NCBI RefSeq assembly: GCF_900128455.1
Contig: NZ_LT635783.1
Coordinates: 658,322 to 722,321 of the forward strand
Origin: Bacteroides mediterraneensis
Lineage (GTDB): Bacteria; Bacteroidota; Bacteroidia; Bacteroidales; Bacteroidaceae
Reading direction: 5' to 3'
DNA length: 64,000 bases
Below, piece after piece: positions 23,974 through 33,628 of this stretch. The translations under genes were made by a program, and so were the position numbers. Positions within the stretch are counted from its first letter, which is position 1; each line of letters begins with the position of its first letter. The notes under the pieces were generated by a model. The model saw nothing but the letters and a program-made list of their open reading frames with translations, searched no databases and was not told the DNA's origin.

Positions 23974-25104
23974 ATGAATCAATTTGTAATGTTAGGTTGC
24001 TTGTGGCTGGGAGCCTGTGCAACGGCTTTTTCCCAGCAGACCAGTGGGGTGAACTATCAGTTGGAACCCATGCCGTCGGTGCATAAGCCACTGCCGGAGA
24101 ACTCTGTTCCGATGGGGGACAGCCAGACTTTTGAGGAAGTGAAACTGGATTTGCCGGTGACTGCCGGACCGTATGAGCCCACGTGGGCATCGATAGAGTC
24201 CAACTATCCGGGTACACCTGAATGGTTGCGGGATTCCAAGTTCGGAATATGGATTCATTTCGGACCGCAGTCGGCTGGAGAGAGTGGCGACTGGTATGCC
24301 CGCAAAATGTATGTGGAAGGGACTCCGGCTTACGAGAATCACCTGAAGAATTACGGGCATCCTTCGGAAGTGGGCTACAAGGAGGTGCTACGCGACTGGA
24401 ACCCGAAGAAGTTCAATCCCAAAGAATTAGTGGATATTTACAAGGATGCCGGCGCACGGTTTTTGATTATTCAGGGAGTACACCATGACCAGTTCGACTT
24501 GTGGAACTCCAAGTATCAGGCTTGGATTGCCGAAACCCCGGTAGGTGACTGGTTCTATGGCCCGAATTTCGTGTACAGTTCGGATGCGATGATACGTTAC
24601 CTGTTGGAGATTGTGGCACGTGACGGTTCGGTAGGGGTATCTATTCCGTTGCGTCCCGACGGCTCATTGGATGAAGGCTGCGTGAAGATGCTGAAAGAGG
24701 TCGGCGAATGGATGCGGGTGAACGGACAAGGTATTTACGGCAGTTCAGCCTGGCGTGTATTGGGCGAAGGGAAGGGCGGTAAGCTGAATGTGTTGCCGGG
24801 TGGATTCATCGGGGGCAGTCAGGCAAACCATACGTTCTATTCTACGGATTTCCGTTTTACGGTAGGAAAAGACAAAGCCTTGTATGCCTGGTGTATGACG
24901 GTGCCGAAACCGGGGGAGACTTTGAAGATTGTGTCTTTGGGTACAAACTCTACAGTGGAAAAGAAGAAGGTGACTTCGGTGGAACTGTTGGGTGTAAAAG
25001 GTCATAAATTAGACTGGAAACAGGAGGCAGACGGATTGCGTATTGTGTATCCGGAATCTGCTTCTTTGAAGACGGCTGTCGGATTCCGGATTGTATGTGA
25101 ATGA
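23974..25104 (+). CDS. GH29 alpha-L-fucosidase-like protein with a core deletion
   Basis: The product is an exported 376-residue relative of GH29 alpha-L-fucosidases (signal peptide ending near TAFSQ). The first part of the barrel is present: LRDSKFGIWIHFGPQS, GDWYARKMY and GVHHDQFDLWNSKYQ, the last carrying the paired substrate histidines. Right after YQAW (residues 182-185) the sequence joins a block that belongs near the end of the catalytic domain (GDWFYGPNF, then SIPLRPDGSLDEG and WMRVNGQGIYG). In normal GH29 proteins roughly 150-200 residues, including the nucleophile Asp strand, lie between these blocks. A C-terminal beta domain (about 270-376) is intact. The frame is open, so this is an in-frame deletion and the protein is probably not a fucosidase. 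Confidence 0.8.
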   Translation: MNQFVMLGCLWLGACATAFSQQTSGVNYQLEPMPSVHKPLPENSVPMGDSQTFEEVKLDLPVTAGPYEPTWASIESNYPGTPEWLRDSKFGIWIHFGPQSAGESGDWYARKMYVEGTPAYENHLKNYGHPSEVGYKEVLRDWNPKKFNPKELVDIYKDAGARFLIIQGVHHDQFDLWNSKYQAWIAETPVGDWFYGPNFVYSSDAMIRYLLEIVARDGSVGVSIPLRPDGSLDEGCVKMLKEVGEWMRVNGQGIYGSSAWRVLGEGKGGKLNVLPGGFIGGSQANHTFYSTDFRFTVGKDKALYAWCMTVPKPGETLKIVSLGTNSTVEKKKVTSVELLGVKGHKLDWKQEADGLRIVYPESASLKTAVGFRIVCE

Positions 25105-25132
25105 AGATAGCGGTTAATAAAAGGCATGAAAC

Positions 25133-25167
25133 AAAAAATGCGGGATGTGAGCGTCCCGCATTTTTTT
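25133..25167. terminator. Bidirectional terminator between the GH29-like and sulfotransferase genes
   Basis: AAAAAATGCGGGA (25133-25145) pairs with TCCCGCATTTTTTT (25154-25167). A-run and T-run on the two sides allow it to end both convergent transcripts. Confidence 0.9.
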
Positions 25168-25187
25168 GTTGATATAGTCTGATCAGT

Positions 25188-26294
25188 TTACAACTTATAC
25201 CCCCACTGCTCCAAGGCGAACGACCAGTTCTTTTCAACCAGTTCAACGGTTTCGGGCTTGTATTGGTATTTGTTTTTCTTGTACCCTTTCTTCTTGTTGA
25301 CGTATGCTTCGATGTCGGCACGGGCTTCGTCAAAGCCGGGAATTTGCAGCTTCTGGTAAATTTCTTGCGTCATATCGAAGGCGTTCTTTTCGTAATCCTC
25401 GAAACGAACTTCCACCAGATTGCCTTCCGGAATGAACTTCTTGTCGGCCTCGTACTTGTGATACAGCTTGGCGTAGACAGAAAGGATGTTGGCCTGCAGT
25501 TCTTCGTTGCTGATGTCCTGCAGCTTCAGTGGCTGGATGGTGTTGGTGAAGAAACTGCGGGTCGATTCGAATACCGTGTACGGGTTACGCATCAGGTAGA
25601 TGAACTTGGCGTTCGGGAACATCTTCACCAGCTCTTTCACGCGTCCGGTGTGTGGCGGGTTCTTGCTGAGGAACTGTGTGCCGTGGGTGTTCCACAAGGA
25701 AATCTTGATCAGTTTGGTGAAGGTTTCCTCAAACACTTTCAGTTCGGCATCGCTGATGTCATCGAACAACAGGTACTTGTCGGCATATTCCTGCATGTAT
25801 TTCGGCAGGAACCAGAAGTTGTAGTATGTGTAGGGCATCATGTTGGCCAAGGCAAACTCTTCTTCCTGCGGCAGGTCGACGGCCAGCTCCATGTTGTCGG
25901 TCGGACGCTTGTCCGGCATCAGCCAGCTCATGTTCTTCTTGAAGAAGGGTTGTCCCCACATCATCAGGTGCGGAAACACCGTCTGATAGGTGGTGTTGTA
26001 GCCAAAATGCTTGTCGCAGGAGAACACGTTGTGCATGAAGGTGGTGCCGCTGCGCCAGTGTCCGAGAATGAACACAGGGTCGTGTTCCAGGGGCTTGTCG
26101 GCCAGCAGCTTTTCATACCGTTTGTTCTGCAAGGGAACCAGGGTGGACAACAGACGGCATACGGCCTTGGTCAGGCGGTATTTGCCTTTGTACGCCGGGT
26201 CGATGGTACGTCCGGCAGTAATCTGGTTGAAGGTCTTCCAGTCGGCTCCTACCAGCGTATTGATGGGGAGTTTGTTAAATTCGAGTAATCCCAT
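25188..26294 (-). CDS. PAPS-dependent sulfotransferase
   Basis: The protein transfers a sulfonate group from PAPS to an acceptor. It has 368 residues. The 5'-phosphosulfate loop is PVFILGHWRSGTTFMHN (about residues 73-89), and the 3'-phosphate site is KFIYLMRNPYTVFESTRSFF, with the family Arg and Ser. There is no signal peptide. It is the last gene of an operon that makes PAPS, 52 bases after cysN. Bacteroides are known to carry sulfotransferases, one shown in B. thetaiotaomicron to sulfonate cholesterol and other steroids, next to PAPS genes; this gene looks like that type, but the acceptor here is an inference. Confidence 0.9.
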   Translation of the reverse strand: MGLLEFNKLPINTLVGADWKTFNQITAGRTIDPAYKGKYRLTKAVCRLLSTLVPLQNKRYEKLLADKPLEHDPVFILGHWRSGTTFMHNVFSCDKHFGYNTTYQTVFPHLMMWGQPFFKKNMSWLMPDKRPTDNMELAVDLPQEEEFALANMMPYTYYNFWFLPKYMQEYADKYLLFDDISDAELKVFEETFTKLIKISLWNTHGTQFLSKNPPHTGRVKELVKMFPNAKFIYLMRNPYTVFESTRSFFTNTIQPLKLQDISNEELQANILSVYAKLYHKYEADKKFIPEGNLVEVRFEDYEKNAFDMTQEIYQKLQIPGFDEARADIEAYVNKKKGYKKNKYQYKPETVELVEKNWSFALEQWGYKL

Positions 26295-26346
26295 TTCTTT
26301 AATTGATAATTGACAGTTGTAAAACTCAGCTTGTCGATTTTAACTT

Positions 26347-27858
26347 TTAATTTTTAACTATTAATTCAATAGCGTATCCCTGACGTTCCAGTTCCTTTAC
26401 GGCACGTTCGATGGCTTCGTAGTGTTCCGGACCGATGCCCAGTTTCGGCAGGTTGAGGACAGGCAGTTCCATCTGGTTGTGCATGTCTTTGTCGGCCACC
26501 TGGTTGATGATCATACCTACGGCACTGGTGTTGTTGGTAATCGGGTCAATCAGGATGAAGGCACCCGTAGCTTTGTTCTTGGTATAAGGGTCGAAGAACA
26601 GCTCCTTGGAAGAAGTCAGTACCACATGAGCAATCTGGTTGAGCTGCATGGGCACATCTTCCTTGGTCAGGCGTCCGTTTTCCACAGACAGGTGTTCCAT
26701 GGTGTTGATATCTACCTTATACTTGATGCTGTCTACGCGGGTACGGCTGGTGTTAGTGGTCTGTTTCAGGAAGAAAGATTTCTCCATGTCCATCTTTTCT
26801 TCGTCCATCCATACCAGCATGGCTTCGAAGTTACGTCCAATCATCGGCATGTTGTCGGGGTGTACCAGCATTTCACCACGGGATACGTCGATTTCGTCTT
26901 CCAGAGTCAGAGTGACAGACATTGGCGGGAAGGCATAGTCGAGTTCTCCGTCGTAAGTTACGATACTCTTGATGTGCGAACGCTTTCCGGAAGGCAGGGC
27001 TACTACCTCATCACCTTTGTGTACCACGCCGGAAGCCACTTTTCCGCAGAAACCACGGAAGTCGAGGTTCGGACGAAGCACGTACTGCACCGGATAGCGG
27101 AAGTCTTTCAGGTTATGGTCGTTGCCGATGTGGACGGTTTCCAGGAATTCCAACAGGGCGGGACCTTCGTACCACGGGGTACGGTCGGATTTTGCTACCA
27201 CGTTGTCGCCTTCCAAGGCTGACAGCGGAATGCACTGTACATCGGGGATACCCAGCGGGGTAATGAAGGCCATATAGTCGGCAACAATCTTGTCGAACAC
27301 TTCCTTCGAGTAGTCTACCAGGTCCATCTTGTTGACAGCCAGTACCACGTGCTTGATCCCCAGCAAGGATACCAGGTAAGTATGACGGCGGGTCTGGGTG
27401 ATGACACCGGTACGGGCATCTACCAGGATGACGGCCAGGTTGGCAGTCGAACCGCCGGTAATCATGTTACGGGTATATTGTTCGTGTCCCGGAGTGTCGG
27501 CAATGATGAACTTACGGTTGTTGGTCGAGAAATAACGGTAAGCCACGTCGATGGTGATACCTTGTTCACGTTCGGCTTTCAGGCCGTCGAGCAGCAGGGC
27601 ATAGTCGATGTGTTCGCCGGCGTTACCCATACGCTTGCTGTCGCGTTCCAGGGCATCAAGCTGGTCTTCATACAATTTCTTACTGTCGAACAGCAGGCGT
27701 CCGATGAGGGTGGACTTTCCGTCGTCGACTGAACCTGCGGTCAGGAAACGGAGCAGGTCTTTTTGTTCGTCTTTTTTCAGGAATTCCTCGATAGACATCT
27801 TGCCTCTGGCTTCTCCTTCCATCGGGTTGCCTGATTTGCTTTTATCTAAATGTTCCAT
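26347..27858 (-). CDS. cysN: Sulfate adenylyltransferase subunit 1 (GTPase)
   Basis: CysN is the GTPase subunit of ATP sulfurylase; GTP hydrolysis drives APS formation by CysD. The 503-residue protein is EF-Tu-like, with [17 protein letters not shown] (G1), [12 protein letters not shown] (G3) and NKMDLVDY (G4), then two beta-barrel domains. It has no fused APS kinase domain; that activity is encoded separately upstream. It follows cysD by 12 bases. An N-terminal extension of about 20 residues precedes the GTPase domain. Confidence 0.96.
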   Translation of the reverse strand: MEHLDKSKSGNPMEGEARGKMSIEEFLKKDEQKDLLRFLTAGSVDDGKSTLIGRLLFDSKKLYEDQLDALERDSKRMGNAGEHIDYALLLDGLKAEREQGITIDVAYRYFSTNNRKFIIADTPGHEQYTRNMITGGSTANLAVILVDARTGVITQTRRHTYLVSLLGIKHVVLAVNKMDLVDYSKEVFDKIVADYMAFITPLGIPDVQCIPLSALEGDNVVAKSDRTPWYEGPALLEFLETVHIGNDHNLKDFRYPVQYVLRPNLDFRGFCGKVASGVVHKGDEVVALPSGKRSHIKSIVTYDGELDYAFPPMSVTLTLEDEIDVSRGEMLVHPDNMPMIGRNFEAMLVWMDEEKMDMEKSFFLKQTTNTSRTRVDSIKYKVDINTMEHLSVENGRLTKEDVPMQLNQIAHVVLTSSKELFFDPYTKNKATGAFILIDPITNNTSAVGMIINQVADKDMHNQMELPVLNLPKLGIGPEHYEAIERAVKELERQGYAIELIVKN

Positions 27859-27870
27859 GTCGTTGCGTAA

Positions 27871-28782
27871 TTAAAAATATCCTTCACGTTTCTTTTGTTC
27901 CATACTGGCTTCCTGGTCGAAGTCGATGACACGGGTCGTGCGTTCACTCTTGGTGGTGGTCATCATTTCCTCCACAATCTTTTCGATGGTGTCGGCTTCG
28001 CTTTCAATGGCACCTGTCAGCGGCCAGCATCCCAAGGTGCGGAAACGGATTTTCTTCATTTCAATCTTGTCGCGGTATTTTTCCGGCAGACGGTCGTCAT
28101 CGGGCATAATCAGCTGTCCGTCGATGTTGACCACCGGACGTTCCTTGGCGAAATACAGCGGTACGATGGGGATATTTTCCAGGCGGATGTACTGCCAGAT
28201 GTCCAGTTCAGTCCAGTTGCTCAACGGGAATACACGGATGCTTTCTCCTTTGCGGATGCGGGCATTGTAGATGTCCCAGAGTTCCGGACGCTGGTTCTTG
28301 GGGTCCCATTGGTGGAACTCGTTACGGAAAGAGAAGATACGTTCCTTGGCACGTGATTTCTCTTCGTCGCGACGTGCGCCTCCGAAGGCTGCGTCGAACT
28401 TGTATTTGTCGAGGGCGTGCAGCAGGGCCTGGGTTTTCATCAGGTCGGTGTGTACCTTACTTCCGTGAGTGAAGGGGCCTACGCCTGCGCGGAAGGCTTC
28501 CATGTTGCTTTCCACAATCAGGTTCCAGCCGTATTTTTTAGCGTATTCATCGCGGAACTGAATCATTTCCTTGAATTTCCATTTGGAATCGATGTGCATC
28601 AGTGGAAAAGGTACTTTTCCCGGAGCGAAGGCTTTTTCTGCCAGACGGACCATGACGGATGAGTCTTTTCCGATGCTGTAGAGCATCACCGGATTCTCAA
28701 ATTCGGCAGCCACTTCGCGGATGATGTGAATGGACTCGGCTTCGAGTTCTTTCAAGTGGCTTAATTTGTATTCTTCTTGCAT
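27871..28782 (-). CDS. cysD: Sulfate adenylyltransferase subunit 2
   Basis: CysD is the catalytic subunit of ATP sulfurylase and forms adenosine 5'-phosphosulfate from sulfate and ATP. At 303 residues it is a PP-loop ATP pyrophosphatase with the [17 protein letters not shown] loop and the family blocks [21 protein letters not shown] and [15 protein letters not shown]. The C-terminal [29 protein letters not shown] tail is typical of CysD. Gap to cysC is 13 bases and to cysN 12. Confidence 0.97.
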   Translation of the reverse strand: MQEEYKLSHLKELEAESIHIIREVAAEFENPVMLYSIGKDSSVMVRLAEKAFAPGKVPFPLMHIDSKWKFKEMIQFRDEYAKKYGWNLIVESNMEAFRAGVGPFTHGSKVHTDLMKTQALLHALDKYKFDAAFGGARRDEEKSRAKERIFSFRNEFHQWDPKNQRPELWDIYNARIRKGESIRVFPLSNWTELDIWQYIRLENIPIVPLYFAKERPVVNIDGQLIMPDDDRLPEKYRDKIEMKKIRFRTLGCWPLTGAIESEADTIEKIVEEMMTTTKSERTTRVIDFDQEASMEQKKREGYF

Positions 28783-28795
28783 GGCTATATAATGT

Positions 28796-29407
28796 TTATT
28801 TTTTAGTGACTTTGGGGAGAATCAGGCCGAACAGTTGGTCGACGGATTCTTTGAGTGACAGTTTGGAGGTGTCGAGCGAAAGGGCCGGATGGACGGGGGC
28901 CTCGAACGGGGCTGAGATACCGGTGAAGTTTTTGATTTCTCCACGGCGGGCCTTGGCGTACAGGCCTTTCACATCGCGGCGTTCACATTCTTCCAGCGGG
29001 GTGCTGACGTAGATTTCCAGAAAATCGTCTTTCCCGATGATGCGGGCGGCCATTTCGCGGATTTCGTTATTGGGACTGATGAAAGCTGCCAGTGTAATGA
29101 TACCGGTATCGACAAACAGCTTGCCCACTTCGGCAATGCGTCGGATGTTCTCTACCCGGTCTTCGGCCGAGAAGCCCAGGTTGTTGTTGATGCCGCTGCG
29201 GATGTTGTCTCCGTCGAGGATACGGCACAGCAGCCCTCGCTGTTGGAGTTCGCGCTCAAGGGCGATGGCGATGGTACTTTTTCCGGAACCGCTCAGTCCG
29301 GTGAACCAAATCATAAGTCCGTGTTGGTGAAGTAGCTCTTCCTTGTCTGCACGCCCCAGCATGCGGTCGAATATCGGATAGATATGAGTTGCTTTTGAAT
29401 CGTTCAT
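28796..29407 (-). CDS. cysC: Adenylylsulfate (APS) kinase
   Basis: CysC phosphorylates APS to PAPS, the donor for sulfotransferases. The 203-residue protein has the P-loop [13 protein letters not shown] (about 36-48), [27 protein letters not shown] and [17 protein letters not shown]. These are the usual APS-kinase blocks, including the lid region. Being a separate gene, it can supply PAPS without any reductive branch. It follows the SLC13 permease by 25 bases and precedes cysD by 13. Confidence 0.97.
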   Translation of the reverse strand: MNDSKATHIYPIFDRMLGRADKEELLHQHGLMIWFTGLSGSGKSTIAIALERELQQRGLLCRILDGDNIRSGINNNLGFSAEDRVENIRRIAEVGKLFVDTGIITLAAFISPNNEIREMAARIIGKDDFLEIYVSTPLEECERRDVKGLYAKARRGEIKNFTGISAPFEAPVHPALSLDTSKLSLKESVDQLFGLILPKVTKK

Positions 29408-29432
29408 ATTGTAATGTCTGTTTAAGTCTGTT

Positions 29433-30974
29433 TTAAAACGGCCATATCAGCGGAATGAGAAAGACCGATATCAGGAATGTGATGATGTTCAGCGGCAATC
29501 CGATACGGACGAAGTCGGTGAACTTGTAGTTTCCGATACCTTGTACAATCAGGTTGGTCTGATAGCCGATAGGGGTGGAGAAACTGGCCGAGGCTGCCAT
29601 GCAGATGACCACGAAGAACGGCATGGGATTGACTCCCAGCTGGGTGGACAGTGACAGGGCAATGGGGAAGGACAGGGCCGCCGCCGCATTGTTGGTAATC
29701 AGTTCTGTAAAGATGTTCGTAATGATGAACAGCACGGCCAGCAACACATAAGGACCGTAGTCATGACTCAGGCTGATGATGTAACCGGCCAGCAAGTCGG
29801 CCACTCCGGAATTTTCCATGGCTTTGCTGATGGCAAAGGCACAGGCAATGGTAATCAGGATGTCCCAGGAAATGTACTTGGTATACTTTTGTGGAGGGAA
29901 TATCTTGGTCCATGCCATGATGACCGTAGTGATGGACACGAAAAAAAACATATCCAGTTTGATGCCTTCGGGCAGGTATTTCTCAATGCCCGGCAGTTCA
30001 CCGATGGTGGCTCCTACAATCATGAACACGAGCAGGAAAAGGGTGAACCAGCGTTTTTTCTTTCCGGTCGGTTCGTATTCTTTCCCGTTGGCCAGCATCA
30101 GGAAGACAGAAGATTCTCCCCATGTCTGGATGAAGCTGTCGTCTGTCAGTACCACCAATGTATCGCCTTCGCGAAAACTGACTTTGCTCAGGTTGGTATA
30201 AGTACGTCCACTACGGCGGAGTTCTTTCACTTCTGCTCCATAATGACGCTTGAAGTCGAATTCGCTCACCGTCTTGTTGATACCTGGGAAACGCGGACCG
30301 ATGACGGCTTCTACCAGATGCAGTGAAGAGTCGTTTTCTTCCTCGTTGGTCGTGTCCGGACGGTTGGCGGGCAACAGTTTCTTGGAGAACAGAAACAGGT
30401 AGATAATGCCCGCTAAGGCGATGAATACCCCTACCTTCCCCAGTTCGAACATGCTGAAGCCTTTCATCCCGGCATCGAGAATCATGCTGTGTACCACCAG
30501 GTTGGTAGACGTACCAATCAGCGTACAGATACCACCGAGAATTGTCACGTACGACAGCGGAATCAGGAAGTAAGTGGCCGGAAGCTTGACATAGTTGGCC
30601 CACCGCTTGATGATGGGGGCAAATATGACCACCACCGGTGTATTGTTCAAGAAGGCGGATATGAAAGCGATGCTGGGCAGCATGCGTGCCTGTGCCCGGA
30701 AGACGGATGTCGTCTGCTGGGGAAGCAGCTTCTTGATGAGCTGGGTCAGCGCTCCGCTTTGACGTACACCTTCACTGACCAGAAACAACAAGGCCACGGT
30801 AATCATCCCTTTGTTGCTGAAGCCTTCCAGCATTTCTTTCGGAGTGAGTATGCCGGTGCAGAGAAAGATGACCACCACCGAGAACAGAATCATTCCCGGG
30901 CGCATCTTGTCCATAATCAGCGCGGTCAGCATGGCCACAAGTGAAAGTAGTACGATAATAATCTCGATAGACAT
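29433..30974 (-). CDS. SLC13-family anion permease, probable sulfate importer
   Basis: This is an inner-membrane transporter of 513 residues in the DASS/SLC13 group, with about 11-12 hydrophobic segments and two hairpin-type blocks (AFLNNTPVVVIFAPI and ITNNAAAALSFPIALSLS). Between them is a soluble TrkA-C-like domain (about 210-290, with SFREGDTLVVLTDD), common in bacterial sulfate permeases such as SLT-type proteins. Position between cysQ and cysC, with gaps of 12 and 25 bases, makes sulfate the likely substrate. Citrate or dicarboxylate uptake would be the family alternative but does not fit the context. Confidence 0.9.
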   Translation of the reverse strand: MSIEIIIVLLSLVAMLTALIMDKMRPGMILFSVVVIFLCTGILTPKEMLEGFSNKGMITVALLFLVSEGVRQSGALTQLIKKLLPQQTTSVFRAQARMLPSIAFISAFLNNTPVVVIFAPIIKRWANYVKLPATYFLIPLSYVTILGGICTLIGTSTNLVVHSMILDAGMKGFSMFELGKVGVFIALAGIIYLFLFSKKLLPANRPDTTNEEENDSSLHLVEAVIGPRFPGINKTVSEFDFKRHYGAEVKELRRSGRTYTNLSKVSFREGDTLVVLTDDSFIQTWGESSVFLMLANGKEYEPTGKKKRWFTLFLLVFMIVGATIGELPGIEKYLPEGIKLDMFFFVSITTVIMAWTKIFPPQKYTKYISWDILITIACAFAISKAMENSGVADLLAGYIISLSHDYGPYVLLAVLFIITNIFTELITNNAAAALSFPIALSLSTQLGVNPMPFFVVICMAASASFSTPIGYQTNLIVQGIGNYKFTDFVRIGLPLNIITFLISVFLIPLIWPF

Positions 30975-30986
30975 AAGTTAGTTGGA

Positions 30987-31796
30987 TTATTCTGCAATGA
31001 ACCAAGGGTTCAGCAAGTCTGTTTTGTTGTATTGTAGCGGTTCTTTTTTCCCTGCCTGATACACTTCCTTTCCGGATGCACGGATAATGGCATGTCCGGC
31101 AGCCGTGTCCCATTCCATGGTGGGAGCAAAACGGGGATATACGTCGGCATTTCCTTCTGCGATGAGGCACAGCTTCAGGGAGCTTCCTTTGGAGATGGTT
31201 TCCACTTGTGCATGCTTTTGCTGCATTTCGTGGATATAAGCTTCTGTTTCAGGAGTCAGGTGTGAACGCGAAGCCACGACGATGAATGTGTCGTCTGTAC
31301 GGTGGGCATTCGGCAGGCGTTGTGCATGCGCAATCAGTGCATCCAATGAAGTGCATGAACCGGTTTCCGTAATCTCATTGATTTTATAGGCTCCCAATGT
31401 GGTATCGGCAAAATAAAGTTCTTTTTTGACAGGGATATAAATGACTCCTGCTTCCGGGCAACCGTCTTTTACGTAGGCAATATTGACGGTGAATTCACCG
31501 TTTCGTTTGATGAACTCTTTGGTGCCGTCCAACGGGTCGACAATCCAAAGCTCTTTCCATTGCTGCCTTTCTTCGGGTGCGATTTTGGCCCCTTCTTCGC
31601 TCAGTAAAGGGTAGGGAGTACCGGCCAATGCTTGTGCTATGACGGCATGTGATTTGCGGTCAGCAATGGTCAGCGGGGAATTATCCGCTTTTTTCTCTAT
31701 CTCAAAATCCGCATTCGGGTCAGTATATACAGACATGATTTCTGCTCCGGCGGCGAGTGCGGCCTGAATGGCAGTATATAATATATTCTTATTCAT
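30987..31796 (-). CDS. cysQ: 3'(2'),5'-bisphosphate nucleotidase
   Basis: CysQ removes the 3' phosphate of PAP, the product left after sulfotransfer, and can also act on PAPS. The 269-residue inositol-monophosphatase-fold protein shows the metal site DPLDGTKEFIKRNGEFTVNIA split into WIVDPLDGTKEF and the nearby Glu in LLSEEG, plus the C-terminal EWDTAAGHAIIRASG block. It is first in the operon, which suggests that PAP disposal is coupled to sulfonation. A clear promoter was not found in the 97 bases upstream. Confidence 0.95.
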   Translation of the reverse strand: MNKNILYTAIQAALAAGAEIMSVYTDPNADFEIEKKADNSPLTIADRKSHAVIAQALAGTPYPLLSEEGAKIAPEERQQWKELWIVDPLDGTKEFIKRNGEFTVNIAYVKDGCPEAGVIYIPVKKELYFADTTLGAYKINEITETGSCTSLDALIAHAQRLPNAHRTDDTFIVVASRSHLTPETEAYIHEMQQKHAQVETISKGSSLKLCLIAEGNADVYPRFAPTMEWDTAAGHAIIRASGKEVYQAGKKEPLQYNKTDLLNPWFIAE

Positions 31797-31892
31797 AATA
31801 GTATAAATCGCTGTAAAATAACAGTTTTTTTAAATGTCGTTTGTGGTTTATTATTCGTTTTTTCTGTTCCTGCCTGTTTTTTATAACTTCTT

Positions 31893-33575
31893 TTAAGACT
31901 CAATCGGTTGGTCCGATAAGTGCTGGTGGTTGTGAGGATGTTTCCAGATGCGCCATAAGTAGAACGCACAATGGGTGAAGGCAAAGACAAAAGAGATGGT
32001 CAGCAGAGTCTTGTCCTTATCCCATCCAACGGTCTGCTGGTGCCACAATCCCGTCACTACGCTCAAAATAGACAATATCAATCCTGTAAGGTTTAATACC
32101 ATGTCACCTTTCCGGTGTTTTTGTCCGGGTTCCAGTTTGCTATGATGGATACCGTAGAAGGCATATACGTCCAGGCCGATGAGCATCCATAACACCAGTC
32201 GTATCCACGTATCGGCGGGAAGGAAACTCATCATACACAGGCAGGTTAGGATGCCCATGATGGGTACGAAGGGAACGAATGGGGTTTTGAAGGCCCGGTG
32301 TACGTGGGGCATGCTCTTGCGTACAACCAGTATGGCGGCGCAGACCAGTGTGAAGGCCAGCAGTGTACCGATACTGGTCATTTCTCCGGCTACCTGCGCT
32401 GGAATGAAGCCGGCCAGCAAGCTGACTACGACCATGAAAAGGGCATTGCTGTGAACCGGTGTACGGAAACGGGGGTTGATTTTGGAAAAGAACGGGGGAA
32501 GCAGTCCGTCGCGGCTCATGCTCAGGAAGACACGGCTTTGTCCGAGCAGAGTGACCATGATGACCGAGCAATAACCGAACAGAATAGCCAGGATGATAGC
32601 TTTGTTCAGCCACGGATAAACGGGCTGGATGATACCTTGGGCATCGGGGTACCCCATTTTTTCAATGGCTACGGCCACCGGTGCAATCCCGACTTGTCCG
32701 CTGAACTCGGTGTAGTGTGCCACTCCCGTCATGACATGGGCGAAGAGAATATATAAAATGGTGCACACCAGCAGAGATACTAAAATGCCGATAGGCATAT
32801 CCCGTTTCGGATTTTTGGTCTCCTGGGCAGCGGTACTCACTGCGTCAAATCCCAAAAAGGCAAAAAAGACGATGGCAGCCCCTCGGAAAATACCCGAAAT
32901 GCCGAACTCACCCAACGTGCCGGTATTAGTCGGAATATAAGGTATGTAGTTGTCGCTTTGGATGAAGCGCCAGCCCAATACCACGAATATCAGAATCACC
33001 GCAATTTTCAGGAAGACAATCAGTCCGTTAAAGAAGGAACTTCCGGCAGTACCCCGCATCAGAATCAGGCTCATGAGTACCACGATTACCATGGCGGGGA
33101 TGTTTACGATACCTCCGTCCCACGGACAGGCCGTGAATGCCTGGGGAAGTTCAATTCCTACTCCCTGCAGGAAGACGGTCATATAGCGGCTCCAGCTGAT
33201 ACTGACGGTGGTGGCGGCTACGGTATATTCCAGAACCAAATCCCATCCGATAATCCAGGCGATGAGTTCGCCCATGGTAGCGTATGAATAGGTATAGGCA
33301 CTTCCCGATACGGGAATCATCGATGCAAATTCCGCATAGCAGAGACCCGCAAAGCAACAGCCAATTGCGGCAATGATGAAAGAAAGCGTGATGGCCGGAC
33401 CTGTGTAAGAAGCCGCTACGGTTCCGGTGATGGAAAACAAACCGGCTCCAATAATGACTCCCACTCCGAGTGCTACCAGACTGACGGGTCCTAATACCCG
33501 TTTGAGGGTGCCGCTTCCCGTTTCCTTGGCTTCAGCCTGTAAAGCCTCTATACTTTTTCGAATAAAAAGCCCCAT
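31893..33575 (-). CDS. APC-superfamily amino acid permease
   Basis: This is an inner-membrane amino-acid transporter of 560 residues with about 12-14 hydrophobic segments. The N-terminal block GVIIGAGLFSITGTVA matches the helix-break substrate motif of APC proteins, and the length plus a C-terminal extension resemble the cationic amino acid transporter group. It is probably read from its own -7 box. It is not obviously linked to the sulfonation operon downstream (97-base gap) or to the RND operon upstream. Substrate is not certain. Confidence 0.88.
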   Translation of the reverse strand: MGLFIRKSIEALQAEAKETGSGTLKRVLGPVSLVALGVGVIIGAGLFSITGTVAASYTGPAITLSFIIAAIGCCFAGLCYAEFASMIPVSGSAYTYSYATMGELIAWIIGWDLVLEYTVAATTVSISWSRYMTVFLQGVGIELPQAFTACPWDGGIVNIPAMVIVVLMSLILMRGTAGSSFFNGLIVFLKIAVILIFVVLGWRFIQSDNYIPYIPTNTGTLGEFGISGIFRGAAIVFFAFLGFDAVSTAAQETKNPKRDMPIGILVSLLVCTILYILFAHVMTGVAHYTEFSGQVGIAPVAVAIEKMGYPDAQGIIQPVYPWLNKAIILAILFGYCSVIMVTLLGQSRVFLSMSRDGLLPPFFSKINPRFRTPVHSNALFMVVVSLLAGFIPAQVAGEMTSIGTLLAFTLVCAAILVVRKSMPHVHRAFKTPFVPFVPIMGILTCLCMMSFLPADTWIRLVLWMLIGLDVYAFYGIHHSKLEPGQKHRKGDMVLNLTGLILSILSVVTGLWHQQTVGWDKDKTLLTISFVFAFTHCAFYLWRIWKHPHNHQHLSDQPIES

Positions 33576-33601
33576 GGTAATTGTATTTGTAAATTGTGCG
33601 G

Positions 33602-33609
33602 CAAAGATA
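33602..33609 (-). promoter_or_regulatory. -7 box for the amino acid permease gene
   Basis: The minus strand reads TATCTTTG, about 27 bases before the ATG at 33575, which argues for a separate transcript from the RND operon upstream. Confidence 0.5.
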
Positions 33610-33628
33610 CAAAAAATTATGAAATATT

